Positions 1 through 9,284 of a DNA stretch of 64,000 bases are shown here, one piece after another. The notes under the pieces are model-generated. The model was not told the DNA's origin, did no database searches, and saw only the letters and a list, made by a program, of their open reading frames with translations. The stretch is from the NCBI GenBank assembly GCA_038748365.1, contig JBCDIZ010000002.1, positions 1-64,000 of the forward strand. The letters are read 5' to 3'. A program made the translations under genes and the position numbers. The stretch comes from Alterisphingorhabdus sp038748365. GTDB lineage: Bacteria > Pseudomonadota > Alphaproteobacteria > Sphingomonadales > Sphingomonadaceae. Position 1 is the first letter of the stretch. Every line of letters begins with the position of its first letter.

Positions 1-1
1 A

Positions 2-319
2 TCTCTGGGCCAGCTGGACGGACGGGTGGCTACGCTGGAAGGACAGATAGTCGCCGCCTTTGATCTCGCCAATACTGTCGACAGGGATGCCCAGCGCGGC
101 ATTGCGGCGATTGCGGCACAGGCAAACCCGCATTTCCCGAGCGAGGTCGGCAAGACAAGCTATGCCAGCAACTTCGCGGTCTATCGCGGTGAGGTGGGCG
201 TATCGCTCGGCCTGATGCACCGCCTCGACAGTGAAACACCCTTCGCCATCACCGCTGGTGTGAGCTACGCAGGAGGCAACTCCACAGCAATCCGAGCAGG
301 CGTCGCCGGGGAGTTTTGA
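2..319 (+). CDS. YadA-like trimeric autotransporter, C-terminal anchor (partial)
   Basis: Only the C-terminal ~105 residues are inside the window; the reading frame is open to the left edge, so the start is missing. The short heptad-like stretch (LDGRVATLEGQI) is followed by the pattern of the YadA membrane anchor: RGIAAIAA, a PSEVGKTSYASNFAVYRGE segment, then amphipathic strands ending in AGVAGEF with a terminal aromatic residue, as outer-membrane beta-barrel strands do. In this family three chains build one 12-strand barrel that carries a surface adhesin stalk and head. The passenger lies outside the window. A decayed head-repeat fragment of the same family lies at 15.8-16.1 kb on the other strand. 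Confidence 0.85.
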   Translation, partial: SLGQLDGRVATLEGQIVAAFDLANTVDRDAQRGIAAIAAQANPHFPSEVGKTSYASNFAVYRGEVGVSLGLMHRLDSETPFAITAGVSYAGGNSTAIRAGVAGEF

Positions 320-598
320 ATAAGCTAGTAGAGCAACACTGTGTGGGGCCAAAGCGCCATGACCGCTTAAAGCCAGATGCAAGCTAAAAGGGGACAGTCT
401 GCAAACGGCCCAGTTCGAGCCATGTTGTCATGACTGATTCTGAGGGTGGAAGCCGAAGGTCTGCTTACAGAATTCGAAGCAGTTAAACTGGTGTAGATCC
501 CAAAATACGTGGATAGCGGCTAGTGATCCGATTGCCGCCACCAAGCGACGCCGAGTCCGGAAAGAACCAAACTGATAAACTAAGAATCTTTTTCTCTG

Positions 599-1438
599 TC
601 ACGGGTCCACTTTAGCGTGCACCAAAGACGATGCGAAACGACGCCTTAGAATTCCTATGCCAGACATGATGCGATAAACCGGTGTACGTTTAGGGAACGG
701 TTCAGAAAACGACTTGACACTTAATGTCCGAAGTCTTGGGATGCGCTCAACAAACGCGGGAATTTCGTCTATAGATATCCCCCAAGGCATTTCTGGCGCA
801 CGATAATCCTTCGTGATGTCCAGGCCCCTTTTGGTCTTCTGTGATATCGCTGGACCTATCGTATCAAAGAACAGCTCGGCGCCGGAAAACCGCTCAGCGA
901 TCGCCGTGAGTAATCTGATGACCTCATCCTCATGGAAGTACATTAGCAAACCGGCGGCAGAAACAAACACCGGCGCGTCGCAAGGAATAGAGTCCAACCA
1001 TGCGAGGTCCTGAACAGACTTCCTGATGAAATGTTGTTTATCGTGAGATGGAAGAAAGCTCTGTCGTAGTGAGCTGGCATCAGGCAGGTCGATACTAAAC
1101 CATTGAAGAGGCGTCTCCTGCAGGCGCCACAATTGTGTTTCCAGACCCTCTCCGAGCGCAACGACAACAGGCTCATAGGCATGCTTTTCGGAGAAGCTCT
1201 TTATGAGATCGTCCGAATAACGCGCTCGAACTGCATGCAGGACATTAGGGCGACCGAAATGCGCAGCGAATGGATAGTCGATCTTCTCAACAAGCTCTAA
1301 ACAGAGAGAATCCTTGAGGACGGTTTCGGGTCGACGGGCCTCGGATGCCCTGTTCCACAGCGGCCATAGCATGGTTTCCTGCACACCTTTAAGATCGACA
1401 CTGTGCGCAACCGCATTGGCGTTGGGCGCGACCATCAT
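599..1438 (-). CDS. Leucine-carboxyl-methyltransferase-family O-methyltransferase
   Basis: A 279-residue SAM-dependent methyltransferase of the LCM family (PF04072 type, often labelled polyketide O-methyltransferase). The diagnostic SAM-binding stretch VVALGEGLETQLWRL is seen near residue 93, followed by SIDLPD (acidic ribose-binding loop) and VFVSAAGLLMYF. The start at 1438 has an SD-like GGAAGG five bases upstream and overlaps the stop of the upstream small membrane protein by four bases. It is the last gene of an operon with a TonB receptor and a PepSY protein, so the substrate is plausibly a siderophore or a siderophore precursor; that is inference from context. The substrate itself cannot be read from the sequence. 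Confidence 0.82.
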   Translation of the reverse strand: MMVAPNANAVAHSVDLKGVQETMLWPLWNRASEARRPETVLKDSLCLELVEKIDYPFAAHFGRPNVLHAVRARYSDDLIKSFSEKHAYEPVVVALGEGLETQLWRLQETPLQWFSIDLPDASSLRQSFLPSHDKQHFIRKSVQDLAWLDSIPCDAPVFVSAAGLLMYFHEDEVIRLLTAIAERFSGAELFFDTIGPAISQKTKRGLDITKDYRAPEMPWGISIDEIPAFVERIPRLRTLSVKSFSEPFPKRTPVYRIMSGIGILRRRFASSLVHAKVDP

Positions 1439-1641
1439 AGGAACCTTCCATTGTCAGTTCGCACTGTGGTCTTAGCCACTATCCACACCGACACTGTGCA
1501 AGGGATAACTAAAGCCACTGTGCTTGCCACATCCCACCATCCATCGCCGATCAGTGCAAGGATCAAACCGATGATTGTGAAAGCAAAGAGTACGGCAGGA
1601 GCGCCCCACTTGTGAGCTAAGGGAGACGGAAGGGCAGTCAT
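1435..1641 (-). CDS. Small membrane protein of the siderophore operon
   Basis: A 68-residue protein of unknown function with two hydrophobic helices (about residues 15-34 and 37-57) and a basic, soluble C-terminal end. It overlaps the PepSY gene before it and the methyltransferase after it by four bases each (ATGA junctions), which argues for a real, translationally coupled gene despite its size. Small two-helix proteins of this kind commonly follow PepSY transmembrane proteins in iron-uptake operons. I do not recognise a specific family. Confidence 0.65.
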   Translation of the reverse strand: MTALPSPLAHKWGAPAVLFAFTIIGLILALIGDGWWDVASTVALVIPCTVSVWIVAKTTVRTDNGRFL

Positions 1642-2786
1642 AAGAGTTGTCCGCGTCTGGTTCGCTCTATGACTGGTTCAACAGTTCTCTTTTTCCACCA
1701 AAGCACCAACCCGGACCATAGGAGGACCAGTGAGCCGATCCCAAAAACCAGCCAAATGACCTTCAAGGGAAAGCCACCATAATCTCCAAAGTGAAGTGGT
1801 TGGGACAGGAGTGTGATAGCAAGGTACCAAGGCAGTTGAGGGGCTGCGATAAGCTCTCCGGTGTATGCGTTGACTATGGCCCCGTAGTAGAGCCGCGAGG
1901 TGACTGGGGTTTCGCCAACGAATACGACAACATAATGCCTATCGCTAGTAAGCTCCGACCCTGGCATGGCCACGAAGAGCATGCGACCGGCACCGACGGC
2001 ACCTTGTGCAACGGCAACCGCATCATCAATCGACGAGAAACGCTTTTGATTTGTAGGTAATGGCGTCTCATCAAGGTCAACGATTTTTTGCATATCGTTG
2101 ATCAGCCAGAACTGTGTAATGGGAGCGGCAAGTGTGTTGATTATACCTGTTACCGTTACGACGAGTAACCATCCGGCAAGCACAATTCCAAGTGCGTTGT
2201 GGAGGTCGAACCATTTGGTCCGCGAACCCCGGTCGAGCCTGATTACGGCGAAGGCGCGGCTGCGCATAAATGGAGAGTACAGCACAATTCCGGATATCAG
2301 AGATGCAGCCAAAAGGAGCGACACTAAGCCCAAGAATAGCGCGCCTGGCACACCAGCATAAAGCTCAGAGTGCACAAGGAACAGGAACCCCATTATCCCG
2401 TCGCTTGTGCGAAATGCACCTAGTGCATCTCCTGTCGAATTCTCAATTCGCAAGAATTCGGACGACCCAATTGGACCATCAAGCTGTTTGCCCATTGCGA
2501 AACTAGTAACACCTGGATCTGCATCGTCCTGAAAAAGCAATTGGAGATTTGCTTCTGGTCGATTAAGCCTTGCGGTCTTGGCCATTGCATCCAGTGAAAC
2601 CTCAAGCGAAGGGTCGATCTCCTCAGCGATTACCTGGTTTCCCAACGCCCGCTTGAGGGCATCAATCTCTGCCGAAAAGATCAGAGGTAGACCAGTAATG
2701 CAGGCAAGCAACATGAAAAGCGTTGTGAAAAGACTCGACCATTTATGGATGAAATACCATCGCCGAATGGAACGGCTGCTGTTCAT
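1638..2786 (-). CDS. PepSY-associated transmembrane (PiuB-like) protein
   Basis: A 382-residue inner-membrane protein of the PepSY_TM family. The N-terminus IRRWYFIHKWSSLFTTLFML and the later KWFDLHNALGIVLAGWLLVVT are the two conserved helix starts with His residues that mark this family. Four membrane segments are seen (about 15-35, 140-170, 195-220 and 340-370), with periplasmic PepSY domains between. These proteins sit with siderophore TonB receptors and are thought to help reduce or release iron at the inner membrane. The gene overlaps the TonB receptor upstream and the small membrane protein downstream by four bases each, so the operon is tightly coupled. Confidence 0.88.
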   Translation of the reverse strand: MNSSRSIRRWYFIHKWSSLFTTLFMLLACITGLPLIFSAEIDALKRALGNQVIAEEIDPSLEVSLDAMAKTARLNRPEANLQLLFQDDADPGVTSFAMGKQLDGPIGSSEFLRIENSTGDALGAFRTSDGIMGFLFLVHSELYAGVPGALFLGLVSLLLAASLISGIVLYSPFMRSRAFAVIRLDRGSRTKWFDLHNALGIVLAGWLLVVTVTGIINTLAAPITQFWLINDMQKIVDLDETPLPTNQKRFSSIDDAVAVAQGAVGAGRMLFVAMPGSELTSDRHYVVVFVGETPVTSRLYYGAIVNAYTGELIAAPQLPWYLAITLLSQPLHFGDYGGFPLKVIWLVFGIGSLVLLWSGLVLWWKKRTVEPVIERTRRGQLL

Positions 2787-4948
2787 TGCCCACCGAACCT
2801 GAGCATAGCTCCAATGCCGTATAGTCTTGGCCTTCCGGGGAAACCAAATGACATGTTGGCTCCGGTCGCGCTCGGCCCAATGAAGAAGGCACTATCGGCA
2901 TAAACCTCATCAAACAAATTGTCTGCAAATACATAGACGGAGAGCGCTTCGCTTTCCCATGCGATGCGCGCATTGAAAATGCTGAATGAGTCCAGTTTCA
3001 GTATGTTCTCCGCTTCAGTCCTGCGCGACCCCGTGAACTGATATTGTAAGTTTGCAGTTATCGTTCCATCCGTTTGGGCCAGTCTAAGAGGAAATTCGTA
3101 CTGTGCACCCAAACTGTATGACACGCCCGGCGCGAAGGGGACTTCATTTCCTGAGCTGACGCCGATAGCTTCAGTGTCGGTTATCTCGCTTTCGAGAAGC
3201 GCCAAAGTACCTGTGAAAGTGAGCTGATCGGTTGGCTTGATGGCCATTTCAATTTCCGCGCCATAGGTCTCTGTGTCGAGGTTTTCGACGACACCCTGAA
3301 AAGGAACGAGTTGAAAAACTGGAATGTGTTCATCTGTGGTATCATTGAAGAATATCGAAGCCCCATAGGATATATGACCATCCAGGATTGTGCCGCGCGA
3401 CCCAATCTCGTATGTCCAAGTAGTAGCGCTGTCGAACGTGCCATTCGGAAATCCGAATGCGAGATCGGTATCAATTAGTTGAAAACCGCCGGATTTTGCG
3501 CCCCTGGCGACTGTTGCGAAGAGGCTTGCGGCGTCAGTCATATCATATGTAACTGATGCCCGACCGGTTATCAGTGTGAAACTTCGCTCCCCGGTATCGA
3601 ACGAGTCGAACCCTATGCCCGACAGGTCATCAAAGCTCGCGTCAAACGACTTGTCTTCATAAGTGACACGCAAGCCGCCTATTAATTGCAGGCGTTGGGT
3701 CAGAGGAACAGTTGCTTCGGCGTAAGCCGCATAGGAGTCGGTAGAGAAATTGTTTCTAAATTCTCCGAACAGGACACCAGTTGTGTTGGATAGCTGATCA
3801 TAATTCGCTTCGGTCGTAAGGAACTCAAGGCCCGCAATCCAGACGAGCCCTGCCGCTGTTTTGCCAGTCAATCGCAATTCCTGAGAGAACTGAGTGTTTC
3901 CCTGCATGATTGAACGAAAGTCCGCATTCGGATCATTGAAAAAGATTGGCGGCAAACCGGTCAAGGCGCCAAATACAAGACCGTCGGAATCGTCCACCAT
4001 CAATTGACCATCATAGTGCTCGATAGCTGTGATGCTCGTCAGCTTAACTGAACCAAAGTCATGATTGATCCTAAGACTAGCTCCGAAGGTTTCGAGCGCA
4101 AGGTCAGTAGGTGTATCGAGTGATAATCTTGGAAACTCGGCATCCTCTAAGAGTAAACCCTGGATCGGCTCTTCGTCGTAATTGCCGTATCGAACGCCCA
4201 AAGTCGCTTCTGTGTTGTCGCTTGGCGTCCAAGCCAATTTTGTATTGGCATTCAAAACAGCTTGGTCACGAGCAAAGCCGCCCAGATTAACGTCGGGAAC
4301 ATCACCATCCCGGTCCGAGTACTCGAGAGCCATCCGGATCGCCAAAGTGTCGCTTAAAGGCCCACTTGCTAAGCCCATGGCGCGATACTGGCCGAGGTTG
4401 CCAACCTCAAAGCCGACTGCGAACTCTCCTTCTTGAGAAGGGCTCTTCGTAGTAATGCTAATAGCACCGGCTTGGGCATTGCGACCGAAGACTGTACTTT
4501 GAGGACCGCGAAGCACCTCAATCCGCTCAATGTCGAAGAACTCAAGATCAATCGCACCGAGAGGTAGAGGCACTCCATCAACAAATACTGGGACAGAAGA
4601 GTCCTCAAAGGACAAGGGAAGAAAGCTGCCCACACCGCGTATGTTAGTCGTATTTGCGGTCCGCACGCCAGCCTCTGTAAAGTTCAAGCCCGGGGTCTCT
4701 TTCGCAAAGCGCCTAGTTTCTCTAATGTCGCTCGGGTTTTCGATAAGTGTTATACCGAAGGGAACACGTCGTAGCGGCTCTTCAACCTTCCGTGCAGTTA
4801 CAACAATTTCCTGACCATCTCTTTGGTCAGATTCATCATTCGCGTCTTGTGACTTGGCGGGACTTGCAAGAGTGCTCGCCATAATAAACGCCGATAATCC
4901 AAACCAACGATAATTTACCGATCTTGAAGTCTTCCTTCTTGAACCCAT
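2783..4948 (-). CDS. TonB-dependent siderophore-type receptor
   Basis: An outer-membrane receptor of about 721 residues. A signal peptide (WFGLSAFIMASTLASPAKSQ) is followed by a TonB-box-like stretch (GQEIVVTARK), a plug domain (LRRVPFGITLI, then VDGVPLPLGAIDLEFFDIERI with VLRGPQSTVFGRNAQAGAI) and a 22-strand-type barrel that ends in an aromatic pattern (LYGIGAMLRFGGQ). The frame stays open to an ATG at 5017, but the ATG at 4948 gives a better signal-peptide start; no strong ribosome site decides between them. Tandem repeats lie upstream at 5025-5062, next to an AraC regulator gene. Together with PepSY and AraC/PchR-like neighbours it is most likely a ferric-siderophore receptor. Confidence 0.88.
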   Translation of the reverse strand: MGSRRKTSRSVNYRWFGLSAFIMASTLASPAKSQDANDESDQRDGQEIVVTARKVEEPLRRVPFGITLIENPSDIRETRRFAKETPGLNFTEAGVRTANTTNIRGVGSFLPLSFEDSSVPVFVDGVPLPLGAIDLEFFDIERIEVLRGPQSTVFGRNAQAGAISITTKSPSQEGEFAVGFEVGNLGQYRAMGLASGPLSDTLAIRMALEYSDRDGDVPDVNLGGFARDQAVLNANTKLAWTPSDNTEATLGVRYGNYDEEPIQGLLLEDAEFPRLSLDTPTDLALETFGASLRINHDFGSVKLTSITAIEHYDGQLMVDDSDGLVFGALTGLPPIFFNDPNADFRSIMQGNTQFSQELRLTGKTAAGLVWIAGLEFLTTEANYDQLSNTTGVLFGEFRNNFSTDSYAAYAEATVPLTQRLQLIGGLRVTYEDKSFDASFDDLSGIGFDSFDTGERSFTLITGRASVTYDMTDAASLFATVARGAKSGGFQLIDTDLAFGFPNGTFDSATTWTYEIGSRGTILDGHISYGASIFFNDTTDEHIPVFQLVPFQGVVENLDTETYGAEIEMAIKPTDQLTFTGTLALLESEITDTEAIGVSSGNEVPFAPGVSYSLGAQYEFPLRLAQTDGTITANLQYQFTGSRRTEAENILKLDSFSIFNARIAWESEALSVYVFADNLFDEVYADSAFFIGPSATGANMSFGFPGRPRLYGIGAMLRFGGQ

Positions 4949-5024
4949 TGCGATCCGCCGAGCCCCCTTGCTACTAATTTGCATTCGCAAAATAGTCCGG
5001 CGTTTCGGAAAGCCCATTTGAATT

Positions 5025-5062
5025 GCTTAGGCATTCTCTCCTAAAGCTTAGGAATTCTGTCC
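5025..5062 (-). promoter_or_regulatory. Tandem direct repeat, candidate AraC/PchR-type operator
   Basis: Two 17-bp copies, GCTTAGGCATTCTCTCC (5025-5041) and GCTTAGGAATTCTGTCC (5046-5062), match at 14 of 17 positions and start 21 bp apart, two helical turns. They lie in the short gap between the AraC-type regulator and the TonB receptor. Tandem sites two turns apart are the usual binding geometry of AraC-family proteins, so these are good candidates for the site of the neighbouring regulator. The repeats are seen directly; the role is inferred. Confidence 0.6.
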
Positions 5063-5068
5063 AATATG

Positions 5069-6019
5069 TTAGTCTGTTAGGCTACTTGGTGTCGTACCAA
5101 ACCGCCTTTTAAATGCTTGACTAAAGCTGCTAGGATGGCTGTAACCAACACGATAAGCAGTCTGGCTTGCCGACCATCCCTCTTTCAGAAGGCCCTCATA
5201 AGCGCGCAGCAGCCTAACCTCTCTAAGAAAGGCTCCTAATGTGTGCCCGTAGGTATCGGAAAACTTTCGCCGAAGCGAAGTTGCACTCATCCCGGCAAGC
5301 GCAGCCAACTCATCAATTTTATGGCTTTGCTCAGGATAATCAATCAGGAGTTGTCTAACCCGCTCTAGTTGGAGTCTGCTCGTGGACGCTGCTTCAGAGG
5401 ACTCACATCCAACACAAAGAGCCTCAAGGGCCTCGGTGAGAAGCCCAATTGCGCAACTTTCGATACGAAGGTCGTTTAATGCATCTTGGTGCTCGGAATT
5501 GAGCAAATCCAGTGCGGCGAGACGCGCTCGGGGACTGGGTACGAAAGGCTTCACTGCCCGCTTGGATTGTGCTTCCCTCACCAAGCTTGCAAGCCGCGTA
5601 TCGGTTAGCTGTTCTGGCAAAGCGATAATACCAAAGGTCTGAAACCGCTGTCCGTTGTGAATTCGTATCTCAAAGTCGGACACCTGATCGGTAGCCATAA
5701 CTGCCGCATCTGCAAGATCTGGATGAAATGGTTCAATGAGTGTTGAGTTCACGACTGGCCTGTCTGTACCAAGTGGCAACCGTAGCATTAACGAGGCTGG
5801 AAAAGACCCTAGGAAATGATGGTCGCGGATGGCTGTCACCGTCTCCATGGTCACGATTAGACCGTTGGCAAGATTGTGGACGAGGGCATTCCCCTGGAAG
5901 TCAGAATCTGTCGATTGAGCATTGTCGCAAGAAGAACCGAGGTCTTCTCTAACGATGCTGACCGCTTTCTCTACTTCACTGTATGCAGGACTCGATTCTT
6001 CGAAAGCTTTAGCCATCAC
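5069..6019 (-). CDS. AraC-family regulator, PchR-like
   Basis: A 316-residue protein. The last ~100 residues form the double helix-turn-helix of the AraC family: KIDELAALAGMSATSLRRKF as the first unit and SASQTAYRVGYSHPSSFSQA with FKRRFGTTPSSL as the second. The ~200-residue N-terminal part has no AraC cupin motif that I can recognise and would be the effector domain, as in PchR-type siderophore sensors. Its gene is 51 bp upstream of the TonB receptor in the same direction, with the tandem repeats at 5025-5062 in between. It probably activates the receptor operon when the cognate siderophore is present. Confidence 0.85.
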   Translation of the reverse strand: MMAKAFEESSPAYSEVEKAVSIVREDLGSSCDNAQSTDSDFQGNALVHNLANGLIVTMETVTAIRDHHFLGSFPASLMLRLPLGTDRPVVNSTLIEPFHPDLADAAVMATDQVSDFEIRIHNGQRFQTFGIIALPEQLTDTRLASLVREAQSKRAVKPFVPSPRARLAALDLLNSEHQDALNDLRIESCAIGLLTEALEALCVGCESSEAASTSRLQLERVRQLLIDYPEQSHKIDELAALAGMSATSLRRKFSDTYGHTLGAFLREVRLLRAYEGLLKEGWSASQTAYRVGYSHPSSFSQAFKRRFGTTPSSLTD

Positions 6020-6422
6020 GTGTTTGTAGGTGATTGATCAAGAGTCTCAACTATATCATTGGCGAATTGTCCGAGAATTGCATTCGAAATTTCTGATACA
6101 TGGGACTTCGTCGATTGCTGATCAGCCCCCTGACATAGGCACGCCCAGCCTTTGACATAATGAGCGGCCGATTTTCTGTCTGCTTTTCGGGAATCCTAGA
6201 GACATTCCGATAGCTATAATTGGGTCGAGTGCTGACTGTCCGTTCTCCCAGTAGAAATAAGCCAAAACCGACATTCCGCTTCCGGCCCAAATGCAGCTCC
6301 CCTTCAATCAGAAACAGCTTTGAGCGGTCCGGTTCCTCCTTGATCGTTGGCAGTAGATTAAACCGATGCTCTTTAATCCCGCCCTATATTTGGAAAGGTC
6401 AAGTAAGCGGCAATCCATGCTC
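6020..6422. other. Intergenic stretch without a recognisable gene
   Basis: About 400 bp between the AraC regulator and the alginate-export porin gene. Short open frames exist on both strands but have unlikely compositions and no homology that I recognise. A stretch near 6270-6290 (CATTCCGCTTCCGGCCCA) resembles one near 15760-15775 and may be a decayed copy of a dispersed repeat. Confidence 0.4.
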
Positions 6423-7703
6423 TCAAAAAGTTACGTTGGTCGTAAACTCCAGATAGCTGATGTTTTCTGCAGGGCCTGTCTCTTCGATGAAGCGACCCGG
6501 TGCAGAATAGGTACCGATCACCGCGAATTGAAGGTTTGGAGTAACCTGCCACTTCGCACCCGCCGTGACAGAAGTGTTGACAAAACGCGCATCGGAATCA
6601 CCGGGCTCGCGGAACAGGATGAAGGGCGGGCCATAAACCCCGTCCTCTTCTTCTAGGCGCCAGTGGAAGTTCACATTCGCGAACAGTTCGAGATCAGGAT
6701 CGGGGAACGCCCTTATCGAAGGATTGATGTTGGTGAAGTTACTCGGTCCCAGGATCGCTGCCTGTGAGAAATAGTTCCCACGCGGAAACAGCGCATCGAA
6801 AGTGCCGAGCTTGCCATCACCGTTTTCGCTATCTCCTGAAGCGATATTCGCCGACAACATAATCTCGGGTTTCCAAGGTGCACCTTCTAACCTGAGACCA
6901 ACATTGGCCGCGACCGACCAGGCTGAGATATCGAGATCCCCGTGATTGCCGAATTGATAGAACCCTTCAGCGTTCCAGAAGACCCTGCCATTATCGCCAA
7001 ACCAGCGCGCGCCGATCGTGTAGCGGTCCTGCTCTGCAGTTCCTTCTATCGTGCGGCGTGCATCAAAGCCTGAATAGAGGAAGTACGCGTCAAATTTCCC
7101 GAGCGGAGCTGGCCCCGTCAGGTAGACACCAGCAAGCGTATCGCCCTCAGCGACTGGATCGTTGAATGCGCCCTCAGGCTGCACTACCACTTCGCTCAGC
7201 GCCATTGCCTGGAGTTCAAAATCACCAAGCTGGGCGATTCCACGGATGCCATCCCATGTGCGTTTGAGGTTCGTCCCGTCGCGATTGCTAACAAGACGAT
7301 AGGATCCAAGTCCCACTTCCTGCCGTCCAACCCGGACGAAAGCGTTCTTGGGGCCGAACTCAAGGTAAGCTTCCTGAATGTCGAGGTCGTTGCGCTGGAT
7401 TGGCTCGAACGCCGGGCCTTCAAGCAAGCCGCTTTGCAGCGTTACGCGGGCACGTAATTCGGGCGTGATCTCCGCATCCGCTGTCACAGCAGCGCGCTGC
7501 GCCAGAAACCACCCATTGTCGGGATGGTCCGGGTCAAAGTTGAAGTTGTCGAGATAGGTTAGCCGCTCGCGCAACTGGCCGCTGAGCACGATCTTCGGGG
7601 CAGAACCGCTGCCGCTCGGTTCGTACTGATGTGCGGTCTGCGCCTGCGCCGCACTGTACGGAAGCAGGACCACAGCCGCCAATGATATAAAACGCAGGCG
7701 CAT
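6423..7703 (-). CDS. Alginate-export-family outer-membrane porin
   Basis: A 426-residue protein with a clear signal peptide (MRLRFISLAAVVLLPYSAAQAQ) and the pattern of the alginate_exp family (AlgE-like, PF13372): GQLRERLTYLDNFNF near the mature N-terminus, an R-V-G-R-Q-E-V-G-L-G-S-Y-R strand near residue 124, RTWDGIRG, then alternating amphipathic strands, ending in YLEFTTNVTF with a C-terminal Phe. Members are outer-membrane barrels that pass polyanionic or other carbon substrates. A YdcZ-type transporter and a hydrolase follow upstream on the same strand, so it may belong to a small uptake or detoxification set. The substrate is unknown. Confidence 0.82.
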   Translation of the reverse strand: MRLRFISLAAVVLLPYSAAQAQTAHQYEPSGSGSAPKIVLSGQLRERLTYLDNFNFDPDHPDNGWFLAQRAAVTADAEITPELRARVTLQSGLLEGPAFEPIQRNDLDIQEAYLEFGPKNAFVRVGRQEVGLGSYRLVSNRDGTNLKRTWDGIRGIAQLGDFELQAMALSEVVVQPEGAFNDPVAEGDTLAGVYLTGPAPLGKFDAYFLYSGFDARRTIEGTAEQDRYTIGARWFGDNGRVFWNAEGFYQFGNHGDLDISAWSVAANVGLRLEGAPWKPEIMLSANIASGDSENGDGKLGTFDALFPRGNYFSQAAILGPSNFTNINPSIRAFPDPDLELFANVNFHWRLEEEDGVYGPPFILFREPGDSDARFVNTSVTAGAKWQVTPNLQFAVIGTYSAPGRFIEETGPAENISYLEFTTNVTF

Positions 7704-7777
7704 GGTCGGTATCTCCTCTTTAAAAGGAAAGTCTCGGCTTCAGCCGTTTGAAGAAGGGGGTAAGAACGCACGCCAAG

Positions 7778-8221
7778 TCACTGACGCACGACCAGAACAG
7801 CCCCGATGATAAGGATTACACCACCCAGCAATCTCTCGATCGATGCCGGCTTTGGCACCTGCATAATCCCGAAATGGTCGAGTGCTATTGCCGCGATGAT
7901 CTGACCGGCAATGACGAGCGCAATCAGTGAGGCGGTGCCGATTTGTGGCACCGCGAGAATGGTGACAATAACGAAGAAGGCACCGAGTAGCCCAGCGCTC
8001 CAAGCAACAGGAGGCACGTCCGAGAACCGCCCCAATTCGGGCACCGCAGCGCGAGCGGCCAGAATAGCAAGGAACAGACCAAGCGTCCCCACGACAAAAG
8101 AGATTGCAGCCGCCCATAAGGGGCTGCCTAACGGTGTGGCCACACGGGTGTTCAAAAGCGGTTGAAGCGCCAGTCCCACGCCCGCGAGGATCGGCAAGAT
8201 GAGGAAAACAGCCTGCTTCAT
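7778..8221 (-). CDS. DMT-superfamily YdcZ-type (DUF606) transporter
   Basis: An integral membrane protein of about 147 residues with five hydrophobic helices, typical of the short DUF606/YdcZ members of the drug/metabolite transporter superfamily. The start is placed at 8221 (MKQAVFLILPILAGVGLALQ) because an AAAGGAG ribosome site stands eight bases before it; an upstream in-frame ATG at 8278 lacks one. Family members with one five-helix half usually act as dimers. Substrate unknown. It lies between the isochorismatase-like gene and the porin, all on the minus strand. Confidence 0.85.
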   Translation of the reverse strand: MKQAVFLILPILAGVGLALQPLLNTRVATPLGSPLWAAAISFVVGTLGLFLAILAARAAVPELGRFSDVPPVAWSAGLLGAFFVIVTILAVPQIGTASLIALVIAGQIIAAIALDHFGIMQVPKPASIERLLGGVILIIGAVLVVRQ

Positions 8222-8377
8222 GGCACAGCTCCTTTTACTGCTTGTTTGAAAGGCGAAGAGCGGAAGCGCCTCCTTCAACAGGTATCGAAGAAGAATTGGG
8301 GAAAGGCGCTTCCGCCCGGCGAAGGGAAGACTGCTCCGCCGCCATAAGAGCCGAATATCGGCTCGATTAGTGAACGC

Positions 8378-9055
8378 TTAGGCCACTACCGGATCGAGGC
8401 GCTTGCCACCTGCGACACGGGCGGGTGCCTTATGCACATGAGTGTAAGCGTAATCGATACCCATGCCATAAGCGCCGCCATGTTCACGGAAGATCGACAT
8501 AAGATCATCATAGGTGTCGCGGCGAGCCCAATCGCGTTGCAGTTCGAGTGCGGTCTGGATGGTGGTCATGGGTACAACCCCGGCCTGAACCATCCGATCC
8601 ATGGCGCGATCATGCGCTTCGAGTGACGTACCGCCCGATGCGTCGGCGACCATGTAGATCTCGTATCCACCTTCGGCCATTGCGGAAAAGGCGAACAGAT
8701 TGTTGCAGACCTCGGTCCATAGCCCGGACACGATCACCTTTTTGCGACCTGACGCCGCGAGCGCGTCACGCACCTTTTGATCATCCCAGGAATTCAGCGA
8801 AGTGCGCTCAAGGATATCTTTTTCGGGAAAGACATCGAGCAGTTCGGGATAGGTGTAGCCGGAGAAGCTGTCTGTCTCGACCGTCGTAATGGTGGTCGGC
8901 AGATCGAAGAGCTTGGCCGCCTTGGCCAGCATCACCGTATTATTCTTCAGCGTCTGGCCATCGATCGAGTCCACGCCAAAGGCCATTTGTGGCTGGTGGT
9001 CGATGAAAATCACTTGAGCGTTTTCGGGGGTAAGCAGATCAGTTTTTGCACTCAT
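8378..9055 (-). CDS. Isochorismatase-like cysteine hydrolase (YcaC group)
   Basis: About 225 residues. The start at 9055 (MSAKTDLLTPEN) has TTGGAG upstream; an in-frame ATG at 9079 does not. The family triad is visible: Asp in VIFIDHQPQM, Lys in the middle region (KKVIVSGLWTE) and the nucleophile Cys in TEVCNNLFAF. The cis-peptide region before the Cys and the length match the YcaC subgroup of isochorismatase-like amidohydrolases, enzymes for which physiological substrates are mostly unknown. An AraC-type regulator is transcribed divergently 230 bp away and is the likely regulator of this gene. Confidence 0.85.
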   Translation of the reverse strand: MSAKTDLLTPENAQVIFIDHQPQMAFGVDSIDGQTLKNNTVMLAKAAKLFDLPTTITTVETDSFSGYTYPELLDVFPEKDILERTSLNSWDDQKVRDALAASGRKKVIVSGLWTEVCNNLFAFSAMAEGGYEIYMVADASGGTSLEAHDRAMDRMVQAGVVPMTTIQTALELQRDWARRDTYDDLMSIFREHGGAYGMGIDYAYTHVHKAPARVAGGKRLDPVVA

Positions 9056-9284
9056 TGTACTACTCCAATTTACAGGCATATTTCTGGCGAGCGACGAGGA
9101 TTGTCGCTGACCGACAAAGGACCACTTCTGGACGATCCGTCGCTGGTTTCCTTCGTTCGGTGCCAGCCAGATGTGATTGCAAGTGTGCGATTGCTTCCAG
9201 AATTGATTGGTGCTTTATATCTATGTGCGAAAAAGTGCCTTAAGAGCCTTGAGCAACGCAAGAGTCATGGTCATCTGATGACGC

